The notes under the pieces were generated by a model. That model had not been told where the DNA came from. It made no database searches and was given only the letters and a program-made list of their open reading frames with translations. Position numbers and translations under genes: made by a program. 64,000 bases of DNA from Bacteroidales bacterium (GTDB lineage: Bacteria > Bacteroidota > Bacteroidia > Bacteroidales > UBA12077): positions 1 through 64,000 of the forward strand of contig JAIORB010000080.1 in NCBI GenBank assembly GCA_021108325.1, written 5' to 3'. This document shows, in pieces, positions 1 to 7,993 of this stretch; position 1 is the stretch's first letter, and every line of letters begins with the position of its first letter.

Positions 1-42
1 GCTGCCGAAAAAATTCATCAAGAAAAATTAATATGTACCTAA
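1..42 (+). CDS. possible 3' end of an upstream gene (partial)
   Basis: Frame 1 is open from the window edge to a TAA at 40-42 and would encode 13 residues (AAEKIHQEKLICT). It could be the C-terminus of a gene lying left of the window, but so short an open stretch is also expected by chance in this AT-rich DNA. No product can be named. Confidence 0.25.
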   Translation, partial: AAEKIHQEKLICT

Positions 43-130
43 CTACTGACCTCTATAAAATTTTTATACTCAAAAAAATGCTTTATTTTCGCAACAAAAT
101 TTGAATATTAATTAAATCTCAAAATAACTT

Positions 131-787
131 ATGAAATTTTTTATCGATACAGCAAACTTAGATCAAATAAGAGAAGCACAAGATTTGGGTGTTCTTGATG
201 GTGTAACAACTAATCCTTCATTAATGGCAAAAGAAGGAATTAATGGAGAAGAAAATATCATCAATCATTATAAGACGATATGTGAAATTGTAGATGGTGA
301 TGTTAGTGCCGAAGTTATTTCTACCGATTTCGAAGGAATGATTAAAGAAGGTGAAAAATTAGCTGCTTTACACCCACAAATTGTAGTGAAAATACCTATG
401 ATAAAAGAAGGGATTAAAGCTATTAAATATCTTACAGAAAAAGGTATCAGGACAAATTGTACATTGGTATTTTCAGTAGGACAAGCTTTATTAGCAGCAA
501 AAGCCGGAGCTACTTATGTATCTCCATTCATTGGCAGGTTAGATGACATTTCTACTGATGGCGTTGAATTGATTGCTCAAATAGTAGAAATGTATAGCTA
601 TTATGGATTTGAAACTGAAGTGCTTGCTGCTTCGATTCGTCATACAATGCATATAATTCAGTGTATGGAAGCTGGCGCTGATGTGTCCACTTGTCCGCTG
701 AATGCTATTTTAGGATTATTAAAGCATCCTTTAACTGATATAGGTTTGGCAAAATTCCTTGCTGATTATAAAAAAGTAAACGGATAA
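131..787 (+). CDS. tal: transaldolase / fructose-6-phosphate aldolase family protein
   Basis: A 218-residue single-domain TIM-barrel enzyme of the small transaldolase group (TalC/FSA). Family members move dihydroxyacetone units between sugar phosphates in the cytoplasmic non-oxidative pentose phosphate pathway, through a Schiff base. The N-terminus MKFFIDTAN supplies Asp6, TTNPS lies at 26-30 and the Schiff-base lysine is K87 in VVKIPM. Length is normal (about 215). I could not decide between transaldolase and fructose-6-phosphate aldolase activity; most genomic members of this subgroup behave as transaldolases. Start is the ATG directly after an AT-rich leader. The gene stands alone and is followed by a terminator. 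Confidence 0.93.
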   Translation: MKFFIDTANLDQIREAQDLGVLDGVTTNPSLMAKEGINGEENIINHYKTICEIVDGDVSAEVISTDFEGMIKEGEKLAALHPQIVVKIPMIKEGIKAIKYLTEKGIRTNCTLVFSVGQALLAAKAGATYVSPFIGRLDDISTDGVELIAQIVEMYSYYGFETEVLAASIRHTMHIIQCMEAGADVSTCPLNAILGLLKHPLTDIGLAKFLADYKKVNG

Positions 788-807
788 AATATCAAATAAA
801 CTAGTTG

Positions 808-837
808 AAAAGGTTACCTATTTGGCAGCCTTTTTTT
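808..837 (+). terminator. rho-independent terminator after the transaldolase gene
   Basis: AAAAGG at 808-813 pairs with CCTTTT at 829-834. A T.G wobble and a CC/GG pair extend the stem, and a run of seven T follows. It sits about 20 nt after the stop codon. Confidence 0.75.
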
Positions 838-1266
838 ATTTTATATTTTAATCTTATGTTTTTAAAATAAGTATATAGTATCATGTATTAAGTATCAAGA
901 ATAATTATTATATGATTATCAGATTGATTTCCAATAATTTAAAAGAAGGTGCTAAGCGGCTATGTTTTATAGGCTTTTCAGTAATTTTTATAAAGATATC
1001 CAATTTATAAATAAATCCGCTAAGCACCTGATATTCAGGGGTAATAACAATTTGCAAAATATGGATTAGGCATATAATCCGATAGTCATAAATTATTATA
1101 TAGAATTTTTTATCTTGATACTTGATACTAAATTCTTTTTACTTTTTGTTTAAACGGAGCTATACTTCTTTAAAACTCATAAATAAAGTTGGTATTATAT
1201 CGAATCAAGTAAATTTAAAAACAATAGTTTATTACATTTGCATCTGATTTTTGAATAAAGAAAATA
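838..1266. other. gene-free spacer holding a foldback element
   Basis: No coding frame is supportable here. The stretch is dominated by the nested inverted repeats described for 872-1140. A TACATTTG box at 1233-1240 matches the Bacteroidota -7 consensus TAnnTTTG and lies 26 bp before the next start codon, but no TTTG -33 box is seen at the right distance. Confidence 0.6.
872..1140. repeat. foldback (MITE-like) element with nested inverted repeats
   Basis: Outer arms AGTATCAAGA (891-900) and TCTTGATACT (1113-1122) are a perfect 10-bp inverted repeat. Further inward, TAATTATTATATGATTATC-like sequence on the left faces a similar complement on the right, with gaps. The inner arms AGGTGCTAAGCGG (947-959) and CCGCTAAGCACCT (1017-1029) are a perfect 13-bp inverted repeat around a 57-nt loop. 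The same inner arm sequence recurs at 15612-15712. No transposase is present, so this is a non-autonomous or structural repeat. The outer limits are approximate. Confidence 0.6.
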
Positions 1267-1881
1267 ATGTTATTACAAATTCATCCTGATAATCCTAACC
1301 CTCGTGAGATTTCAATGGCTATTGAAGCCTTGCAGAATAATGGATTAATTATTTATCCTACAGATACCGTTTATGGATTAGCCTGGGATATTAATAGTCC
1401 TAAAGCATTTGATAAAATTGTTAGGATTAAAGGGAAAAATGCATTAAAAGAAAATTTTTCGCTGGTTTGTGATGATATTAGCCAGGTATCACAATTTACA
1501 CTACATATAAACAATCCAACATTTAAACTTTTAAAACACAATTTGCCCGGACCGTTTACTTTTATTTTAAATGCGAATAATAATGTTCCCCGATTTTATA
1601 AATCAAAGAAAAAAACTGTTGGGGTTCGGATTCCTGATAATAATATAGCAATTGAAATTGTAAGCAAATTAGGGCATCCGATTATGACAACTTCTTTACA
1701 TGATGAGGATGAAGTTTTGGATTATATGACTGATCCGGAGTTGATTCACGAGAAGTATGAGCATTTAGTTGATTATGTTATTGATGGAGGGTATGGTAAC
1801 AACGAGGCTTCGACAATTGTTGACTGCACAGGGGAAAGCTTTGAAATTCTACGCCAGGGGATAGGAGAGTTGGTTTTATAG
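1267..1881 (+). CDS. tsaC: L-threonylcarbamoyladenylate synthase (Sua5/YciO/YrdC family)
   Basis: A 204-residue YrdC-domain protein. The family makes threonylcarbamoyl-AMP from threonine, bicarbonate and ATP, the first step of t6A modification at position 37 of ANN-decoding tRNAs. Visible hallmarks are the N-terminal YPTDTVYGLAWD loop, a basic KGKNALKENF segment that binds nucleotide, and TTSLH plus STIVD motifs near the end. It is the short TsaC form without the extra Sua5 C-terminal domain. The YciO paralogue has a similar fold and cannot be excluded by eye. The gene is preceded by a TACATTTG -7-like box. Confidence 0.88.
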   Translation: MLLQIHPDNPNPREISMAIEALQNNGLIIYPTDTVYGLAWDINSPKAFDKIVRIKGKNALKENFSLVCDDISQVSQFTLHINNPTFKLLKHNLPGPFTFILNANNNVPRFYKSKKKTVGVRIPDNNIAIEIVSKLGHPIMTTSLHDEDEVLDYMTDPELIHEKYEHLVDYVIDGGYGNNEASTIVDCTGESFEILRQGIGELVL

Positions 1882-1911
1882 TTTAAAGTTTATAGTTCAA
1901 AGTTCAAAGTT
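1880..1911. repeat. short degenerate tandem repeat (AGTTyAAAGTT units)
   Basis: Directly after the tsaC stop, units such as AGTTTAAAGTT and AGTTCAAAGTT follow each other about three times. This looks like a simple AT-rich repeat between two convergent genes. No terminator-like stem was identified here. Confidence 0.5.
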
Positions 1912-1947
1912 GTCAATGCCTAAATAAGGTTGACCATTTTTACTTTC

Positions 1948-2649
1948 TTAAATACTCTCTTTTAACCTCAATCGCTTCTCCAGTTTTATCCAGTTATATA
2001 AACCATAAATTGCATTTACTAAAAATGCTACCCACATTACCAAAACAGCAACATCATTTCCGCCGTTAATCATAACAGTACACCACATTATTATAGATAC
2101 AATATCAACCAAAATCCATAATACCCATTGTTCTACAAACACGAATACCATTAAAATCATCGCAATAACAGACATTACTGTTGAAGATGAATCAATAAAT
2201 GGTAAATTTCCACCTAAATGTTTTAGAACAAAACCATACAAGATAGTTACCACAACTATTACTATAAACCAAAGTAATCTTTGTTTATTAGTCATATATA
2301 CAACTTTAACATCATCTTTTTTCTTTGAAACCCTCTTCTTCCTCCATAAATAAATACCAACAAATTGCATTGGGAAAAAGTATAACATATTGAGCATAAC
2401 TTCTCCATAATAATGTTGACTAAAAGCAACATATGCATACGCTGTAACAGTAACAATGCCAAAATAATAATTTGCGATCTTACCTTTTGCAATAAGTACT
2501 ACACACCAAATGCCTGTAAGTGAAGCGACAACTCCAATGAAAGAATCTTTCCAATAAACGGAAAGGCCAATAATAATTGTTGAAAATAGCAATAGCCATA
2601 CTTTTTCATACAAATCCCAATCTGAGAAATACTTTTTAATCAAGTTCAT
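1948..2649 (-). CDS. pnuC: nicotinamide riboside/mononucleotide transporter PnuC
   Basis: A 233-residue inner-membrane protein with about seven hydrophobic segments, the PnuC topology. PnuC carriers import nicotinamide riboside (or related vitamers) by facilitated diffusion for NAD salvage. The signature region around residues 60-105 (NYYFGIVTVTAYAYVAF, then YYGEVMLNMLYFFPMQ and a WRKK loop) fits the family. It is the third gene of a minus-strand operon, 6 nt after trkH, an unusual neighbour for potassium uptake. No riboswitch is visible. Which vitamer is carried cannot be read from the sequence. Confidence 0.88.
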   Translation of the reverse strand: MNLIKKYFSDWDLYEKVWLLLFSTIIIGLSVYWKDSFIGVVASLTGIWCVVLIAKGKIANYYFGIVTVTAYAYVAFSQHYYGEVMLNMLYFFPMQFVGIYLWRKKRVSKKKDDVKVVYMTNKQRLLWFIVIVVVTILYGFVLKHLGGNLPFIDSSSTVMSVIAMILMVFVFVEQWVLWILVDIVSIIMWCTVMINGGNDVAVLVMWVAFLVNAIYGLYNWIKLEKRLRLKESI

Positions 2650-2655
2650 TTCTTT

Positions 2656-4104
2656 TTATTTTTTCCAAAAAGCAGGAGAGAACAGAACTAATACTGTAAA
2701 TAACTCTAATCTGCCTATAAGCATTAAGAAAGACAGAAACCACTTACCAAAAACGGGAATATGTGCATAATTTTCGATCGGTCCTACAAGACCTATTCCG
2801 GGTCCAATGTTTCCTAATGTAGCTGCAACTGCACCAAGCGAAGTTTCTAGATCATAACCCAAAGCCGATATTACAATTGTACTTACAATAGATATTAGCA
2901 TATAAAATACTACAAAGGCCAGTATATTTGAGATTATTTGAGGTGGAACACTTTTCCCATTTATTCGTACCGGAATTATTGCGTTCGGATGAATAATTCG
3001 TTTTAATTCCTGATAGCTGTTTTTTAGAAGTAATGTTACACGCACAATTTTTACACTACCTCCGGTAGAACCCGCCGATCCACCAAAAAACATTAAAGCA
3101 AATATCATTACAATAACAAATGGCATCCATTGCAAATAATCGGCTGTAACAAAACCCGTTGTGGTAATTATTGAAACCACCTGAAACAATGAATCACGGA
3201 ACGAGTTCTCCGGATTATATCCTTCGAAATACCATAAAGCAAAGGTAATTGCTACTGTAAAAAGAATTATGAAGCCCAGGTAATATCTGAATTCTTCATT
3301 CTTAAACACTTTGCCGAATTTTAAATGTAATGCAAAGTACGATAAGGTGAAATTAGTTCCTGCCAGAAACATAAAAACAATAATTACATAATGGATAAAT
3401 GGAGAATTGAAATGAGCAATACTGGCTTGTTTTGTTGAATAGCCTCCTGTTGCCATTGTTGTAAAAGAATGATTAACAGCATCGAACCAATCCATTCCGC
3501 CTAACTTAAGAAGAATTACTTCTGTCAGAGTAAATAAAATATATATTCCCCAAAGTCTTTTTGCTGTTTCTTTAATTCTTGGATGGAGTTTATCGGGTGT
3601 TGGTCCGGGAACTTCGGCAACAAATAATTGCATTCCTCCAATACCAAACATTGGTAAAATTGCAATAGATAATACAATAATCCCCATGCCACCAAGCCAT
3701 TGTGTTAAACTTCTCCAGAACAACAGTCCTTGAGGCATCGCTTCAATATCATTTAAAATTGAAGCACCGGTAGTTGTAAAACCCGAAATAGTTTCAAAAA
3801 AAGCATCGGTGTATGATGGTATTGCACCACTAATAACAAAAGGGAATGCTCCAAATAATGAAAATACTACCCATACCAGACTAACAATGATATAGCCTTC
3901 TCGTTTGCCAATATTCTTTTCAGCTTTATGTGTTAACAACCTCAAGATAATCCCTACAGAAAAGCACAAAGCAGTTGTAACTAATAAAGCAACCAAATCA
4001 TACTGACCATAATATAAACTAACAAGTGATGATATACCAAGAAAGAATCCTTCTATCAGAAGGAGGAAACCCATTACCTGAAGAATGATCTTTTTATTAA
4101 TCAT
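2656..4104 (-). CDS. trkH: Trk potassium uptake protein TrkH
   Basis: A 482-residue polytopic inner-membrane channel subunit of Trk/Ktr K+ uptake. The four pore loops are recognisable: TTTGAS at 110-115, TGGYS at 219-223, TTGF at 315-318 and NIGPGIG at 432-438, each carrying the selectivity-filter glycine. The motif EVPGPTPDKLHPR (164-176) is typical of TrkH. Length is normal. Its ATG overlaps the trkA stop by one base (TAATG), so the two are translationally coupled, as expected for a channel and its gating ring. Confidence 0.95.
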   Translation of the reverse strand: MINKKIILQVMGFLLLIEGFFLGISSLVSLYYGQYDLVALLVTTALCFSVGIILRLLTHKAEKNIGKREGYIIVSLVWVVFSLFGAFPFVISGAIPSYTDAFFETISGFTTTGASILNDIEAMPQGLLFWRSLTQWLGGMGIIVLSIAILPMFGIGGMQLFVAEVPGPTPDKLHPRIKETAKRLWGIYILFTLTEVILLKLGGMDWFDAVNHSFTTMATGGYSTKQASIAHFNSPFIHYVIIVFMFLAGTNFTLSYFALHLKFGKVFKNEEFRYYLGFIILFTVAITFALWYFEGYNPENSFRDSLFQVVSIITTTGFVTADYLQWMPFVIVMIFALMFFGGSAGSTGGSVKIVRVTLLLKNSYQELKRIIHPNAIIPVRINGKSVPPQIISNILAFVVFYMLISIVSTIVISALGYDLETSLGAVAATLGNIGPGIGLVGPIENYAHIPVFGKWFLSFLMLIGRLELFTVLVLFSPAFWKK

Positions 4105-5447
4105 TATTGGTTAAATAAGTTATCCAGTTTTTTTACAGCAGAAGGTAAGGCAAATACAACAACTCTGTCATCAGCTTCAATTATTGAATCTCCTGTTGCT
4201 ATAAATGATTTATTTCCTCTAATAATTCCACCAACTATTGCATCTTTTGGAAAATCAATATTCCTTAAACTTTCTTTTGTTATTTTAGAATCTTTTTTTG
4301 CGACGAATTCCAAAACATCTGCATCTGAACCTGTCAGGCATTTCATCGTTTCAACCTCGGCACTCATTGTAAATTTAAAGATTCTGCTTGCAGTAACCAG
4401 TTTTTTGTTTATGATAGTATCAATACCCATACTCTCGCCAAGATCAATATAATCAATATTTTCAATTTCAGCTATAGTCTTTTTTACTCCCATTTTTTTA
4501 GCCAGTAAGCAAGATAAAATATTAGTTTCGGAGTTACCTGTAACAGCAATAAAAGTATCCATATTTGATAAACCTTCCTGATTTAACAAATCAATATCTC
4601 TTCCATCTCCATTTATAACCAGTGAGTTGCTAAGAAAGTCGGCCAGCCGGGCACTTTTATTCTTATCAATCTCAATAAGTTTTATATTAAACCTGTTTTC
4701 AAGCGATTTTGCAACTCTTTTACCAATCCGGCTTCCTCCAAGAATCATTATATTCTTGATTTCAATTTTTTTCTTCCCCGAATATTTTAAAACATCCCGA
4801 ATCCCGGACTTATTTGTAACAACATAAACTAAATCGTTTACTTGAAAATAGTCATTTCCACTGGGAATAATGGTTTTTCCATTTCGTGCTATAGCAACGG
4901 CTCTAAATTCAATTTGCTTGTTGTTTTTTATTACATCAATAAGTGTTTGATTAATTACAGGAGCTTTTTCATCTAGTTTTAATACATAAAGAGATAGTTT
5001 TCCGCCCGAGAAATCAACCGATTCAAATATCTCACCTTGTCCAAGTAAATTAACAACTTCGCGTGCAGCAATTCGTTCAGGGTAAATCAGGTAATCAATT
5101 CCCAGTCTGATAAAATGTGATATGTTTTCAGGTTCTATATATTCATAATTATCAACTCGTGCAATTGTTTTTTTTGCACCAAGCGTTTTTGCCATTATTG
5201 CTGCGGTAATATTTGTTTCTTCAGAGTGGGTAACCGCAATAAATAAAGCAGCTTTTTTAACTTTTGCTTCTTTTAAAATTTCGAAAGAAGTAGCAGATCC
5301 GGTAATGGTTAATAAATCAAGATTTGAATCTATGTTTTTTAAACTTTCTGCATCCGGGTCGATCACCGTTATATCGTGAAATTCGCTGCTTAACATTTTG
5401 GCTAAGTGCGTACCAACCTCACCGGCTCCGGCAACAATAATTTTCAT
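4104..5447 (-). CDS. trkA: Trk system potassium transporter TrkA
   Basis: A 447-residue cytoplasmic regulatory subunit that binds NAD(H) or ATP/ADP and gates TrkH. It is a duplicated RCK protein. The first Rossmann domain opens with GAGEVGTHLAK (7-17); a TrkA_C domain follows, then a second Rossmann domain with GGSRIGKRVAK and a second TrkA_C domain. Length matches the usual tandem form. It is the first gene of the minus-strand trkA-trkH-pnuC operon, whose promoter should lie in the 135 bp between trkA and comEC. Confidence 0.95.
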   Translation of the reverse strand: MKIIVAGAGEVGTHLAKMLSSEFHDITVIDPDAESLKNIDSNLDLLTITGSATSFEILKEAKVKKAALFIAVTHSEETNITAAIMAKTLGAKKTIARVDNYEYIEPENISHFIRLGIDYLIYPERIAAREVVNLLGQGEIFESVDFSGGKLSLYVLKLDEKAPVINQTLIDVIKNNKQIEFRAVAIARNGKTIIPSGNDYFQVNDLVYVVTNKSGIRDVLKYSGKKKIEIKNIMILGGSRIGKRVAKSLENRFNIKLIEIDKNKSARLADFLSNSLVINGDGRDIDLLNQEGLSNMDTFIAVTGNSETNILSCLLAKKMGVKKTIAEIENIDYIDLGESMGIDTIINKKLVTASRIFKFTMSAEVETMKCLTGSDADVLEFVAKKDSKITKESLRNIDFPKDAIVGGIIRGNKSFIATGDSIIEADDRVVVFALPSAVKKLDNLFNQ

Positions 5448-5582
5448 TCTTTATTGGTTTGTTTTCTGTATTAGCTCAAATAATATTGGGCTACAAAAAT
5501 AATATAAATAGCAAATTAAAATATTCTATTTTGAAATTTCTATTAATAAGATGTTTTTTTTATTAACTACTGATAATTGTAG

Positions 5583-7655
5583 TTAAAGATACTCTATAAA
5601 TGCACCTTTATCAAGAATATTATAAAAACTTATATTGGATTTATTACACTCTTTTTCCCAATTATTAATTTTGTAAAAGGAGTTTGATGAATCAAAAATG
5701 ATTTTATCAAACTTAAAATATTGTTTTAAGTCGCTAATATTAATATTGATATTTTCAGATAAGATAATATAATCAATTTCTAATTTTTGTTTAGGGAGGA
5801 AATTAACAATTGAATCATTTTTTAGTTGAACAATTCTTTTGTTCTTAAATGAAAAATAATTAATTGGTTTACATGATTGTATAAATGTAGTATTCTTTTC
5901 TCCTATTTCATATTCTTGCCATAATGGTGCAACATTATATATAATATTTTTATCATTTGCATCAATCTTTTTATTGTAAATAAAAAATGCCTTTTTCCCC
6001 TCAATAAAATTTATGGCACTTAATTTTGGAATATTATGAATTGTAAAAACCGAACTTTTGGATTTTAAATAAGTAGATGAAATATTATAAAGTATCAAAC
6101 CCACCAATATCCATAGTGCATACTTAAAGAAATTAATCCTTTTAGTTATGATAAAAAACGATATTAAGAATATCAGAATCATAAGTATTATTACCTCATA
6201 ACGATCAATAAGAATTTGATCAATTTTTGAATAAGGAAGTTGTTCAATGAAATTTACATTGCGATTAAGAAAGAAAGTTGTAAAGTTTAAAACCTTTGAA
6301 AAGTAGAGTGTTAATATATTTGAGAAAGACAAAGCAAATAGTATTATGGCACCATAAACAATGATTGTGGCAACAGGGATAATTATAATATTTGACAAAA
6401 TGAAATACAATGGAAACTGATCAAAATAGTATATTGTTATTGGGAAAGTGCCAAGCTGAGCTGCAACCGCAACAGATATTAATTGCCATATATAATCAGG
6501 AATAGTGTTTTTAAAATTTAATAAGGAATATATTTTTGGCTGAAAAAACACAATACTAATAACTGCAGCGTACGATAACTGAAAACCAACATTCATAATT
6601 GAATAAGGGTTTATTATTAAGAGCACTAAAGCAGATGCCGATATTGTGTTATAAATATTGGTCTGGCGGGTAAACATTATACCAAAGCTGATAAAAGTAA
6701 ACATAATAGTTGCTCGTAAAACAGAATCAGATAAGCCTGTTAAGAAAGCATAAAAGAATAAAACTATTATGATAATAATCGATTGAAGTATTTTACCATA
6801 TTTATTTTTTTGCAGGAAAGATGAAAGTTTACAAAGAATAATGAATATAATTCCGACATGCAACCCAGAAACAGCCAAAATATGCATAGCTCCGCTGGCT
6901 GAAAAACTTTCTTTTAATTCAGGTGTAAGCTCACTTTTGTATCCCAGGGTAAGTGCCGATAAAACCGCAAATTCATCTCCTGATATGTTATTCCTTTGAT
7001 ATATGCCAAGTAATTTTTGCCTTATTTTATTAGAAAGAATTCTGACTTTTGGTCCTTTATTATGAGCAATAATATTATAATGATCTGCCTTTATATAGCA
7101 CTGGTTATATATTTCCTTGTATTTCAAATATTTTTTATAATTAAAAGCATATGGATTTCCACTGTGTTTAATTTCATTCAAATAAGATTTTGCAAGAATC
7201 TGATCTCCTAAATTTAAATTGAGTGTTGAGCTATCTTTCTGAAAATAGCAAATAACCTGAGTATTATTTGTTTTGTAATTTATGGAGTCTATAACGTAAT
7301 CGATTATTAAAACTGTTTTTACAGACTTTTCTTTTTCTTCGGGTTGTTCTGTTAGTGTGGCAATAAATGTGTATTCAGTATTATTAAAATAATATATGTT
7401 TTGTTGTTTAATACTGACTAATTGCATTCCGGAAAAAAATAATATTAGGGATACAAGTACTCCCCATATTTTATTTATGCTATAGTTTCGGGTTAATTTA
7501 ATTATACCAAATAATAAGGCTACAAGAAATAACGAAGACAGTATATAAATAATTGAAACATTTATTAAAGGGTAGTTTATTTGAAATAAAATACCAGCTA
7601 AAAATGGAATTGCAAGTCGAAAAAAAGGTGTTTGATGTAAAAATTTCTCAAACAT
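5583..7655 (-). CDS. comEC: ComEC/Rec2-family DNA uptake channel protein
   Basis: A 690-residue polytopic membrane protein. ComEC passes single-stranded DNA across the inner membrane during transformation. Residues of about 1-220 hold two membrane segments and an OB-like DUF4131 region. The Competence domain follows, with the marker stretch GAMHILAVSGLHVGII near 255-270 and many helices up to about 540. The C-terminal 150 residues lie where a metallo-beta-lactamase-like domain sits in other ComECs, but no HxHxDH metal motif is seen, a common state in Bacteroidota. Start is the first ATG of the hydrophobic N-terminus. A ComEA-like gene lies 24 kb away. Confidence 0.9.
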   Translation of the reverse strand: MFEKFLHQTPFFRLAIPFLAGILFQINYPLINVSIIYILSSLFLVALLFGIIKLTRNYSINKIWGVLVSLILFFSGMQLVSIKQQNIYYFNNTEYTFIATLTEQPEEKEKSVKTVLIIDYVIDSINYKTNNTQVICYFQKDSSTLNLNLGDQILAKSYLNEIKHSGNPYAFNYKKYLKYKEIYNQCYIKADHYNIIAHNKGPKVRILSNKIRQKLLGIYQRNNISGDEFAVLSALTLGYKSELTPELKESFSASGAMHILAVSGLHVGIIFIILCKLSSFLQKNKYGKILQSIIIIIVLFFYAFLTGLSDSVLRATIMFTFISFGIMFTRQTNIYNTISASALVLLIINPYSIMNVGFQLSYAAVISIVFFQPKIYSLLNFKNTIPDYIWQLISVAVAAQLGTFPITIYYFDQFPLYFILSNIIIIPVATIIVYGAIILFALSFSNILTLYFSKVLNFTTFFLNRNVNFIEQLPYSKIDQILIDRYEVIILMILIFLISFFIITKRINFFKYALWILVGLILYNISSTYLKSKSSVFTIHNIPKLSAINFIEGKKAFFIYNKKIDANDKNIIYNVAPLWQEYEIGEKNTTFIQSCKPINYFSFKNKRIVQLKNDSIVNFLPKQKLEIDYIILSENININISDLKQYFKFDKIIFDSSNSFYKINNWEKECNKSNISFYNILDKGAFIEYL

Positions 7656-7799
7656 TTATTACTAATAACAAGGGTTTAATTAAAGGTAGTAATTTTTTAT
7701 TGTTTTTTATGTATAAATATCTGATAAAAATTAAAATTTGCATCGTTAAGAATAGACTGCTGATTAAAACTAACATCTATTATCTGGTATTATTTTTTT

Positions 7800-7825
7800 C
7801 ACCGCGAAGACGCAAAGTCGCAAAG
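7800..7825. repeat. CGCGAAGACGCAAAGTCGCAAAG dispersed-type repeat
   Basis: An island of higher GC in AT-rich DNA, built of related heptamers: CGCGAAG, CGCAAAG and CGCAAAG. Similar CGCAAAG-rich snippets are often seen scattered in intergenic DNA of Bacteroidota; that statement is from general experience. Only one copy is found in this window. Confidence 0.4.
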
Positions 7826-7932
7826 AAAACCAAATATGCAGATAATCATTAAACCAAGTACTGAATATGCCGCTTGTATCCTTCATCCTGCCTGTTTAAT
7901 ATAAGTTTACTTGAAAGGATTTTACAGCACAA

Positions 7933-7958
7933 AAAAAAGCGGCCATGTGGCCGCCTTT
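7933..7958 (-). terminator. terminator after the giant secreted-protein gene
   Basis: GCGGCCA (7939-7945) and TGGCCGC (7948-7954) form a strong GC stem with a two-base loop. On the minus strand it is followed by eight T residues. The complement also has T residues, so weak bidirectional action is possible. It lies about 40 nt after the stop of the minus-strand gene. Confidence 0.8.
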
Positions 7959-7993
7959 TAAGTATTCAGGAATTATTCCTGATTTGCAATTAA

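Larger units (their letters stand above)
7656..7993. other. gene-free spacer with a dispersed repeat and a terminator
   Basis: No coding frame is convincing; the only plus-strand frame reading in is a shadow of comEC. The stretch holds the CGCAAAG repeat at 7800-7825 and the hairpin at 7933-7958. The rest is AT-rich without recognisable structure. The comEC promoter should lie near its start at 7655. Confidence 0.55.

Noticed and set aside
7553-7852. 99-residue plus-strand frame overlapping the start of comEC
   Set aside because: Mostly Lys/Ile/Phe from AT-rich DNA. The second half translates the CGCAAAG repeat (SPRRRKVAKK), so it is not a gene.
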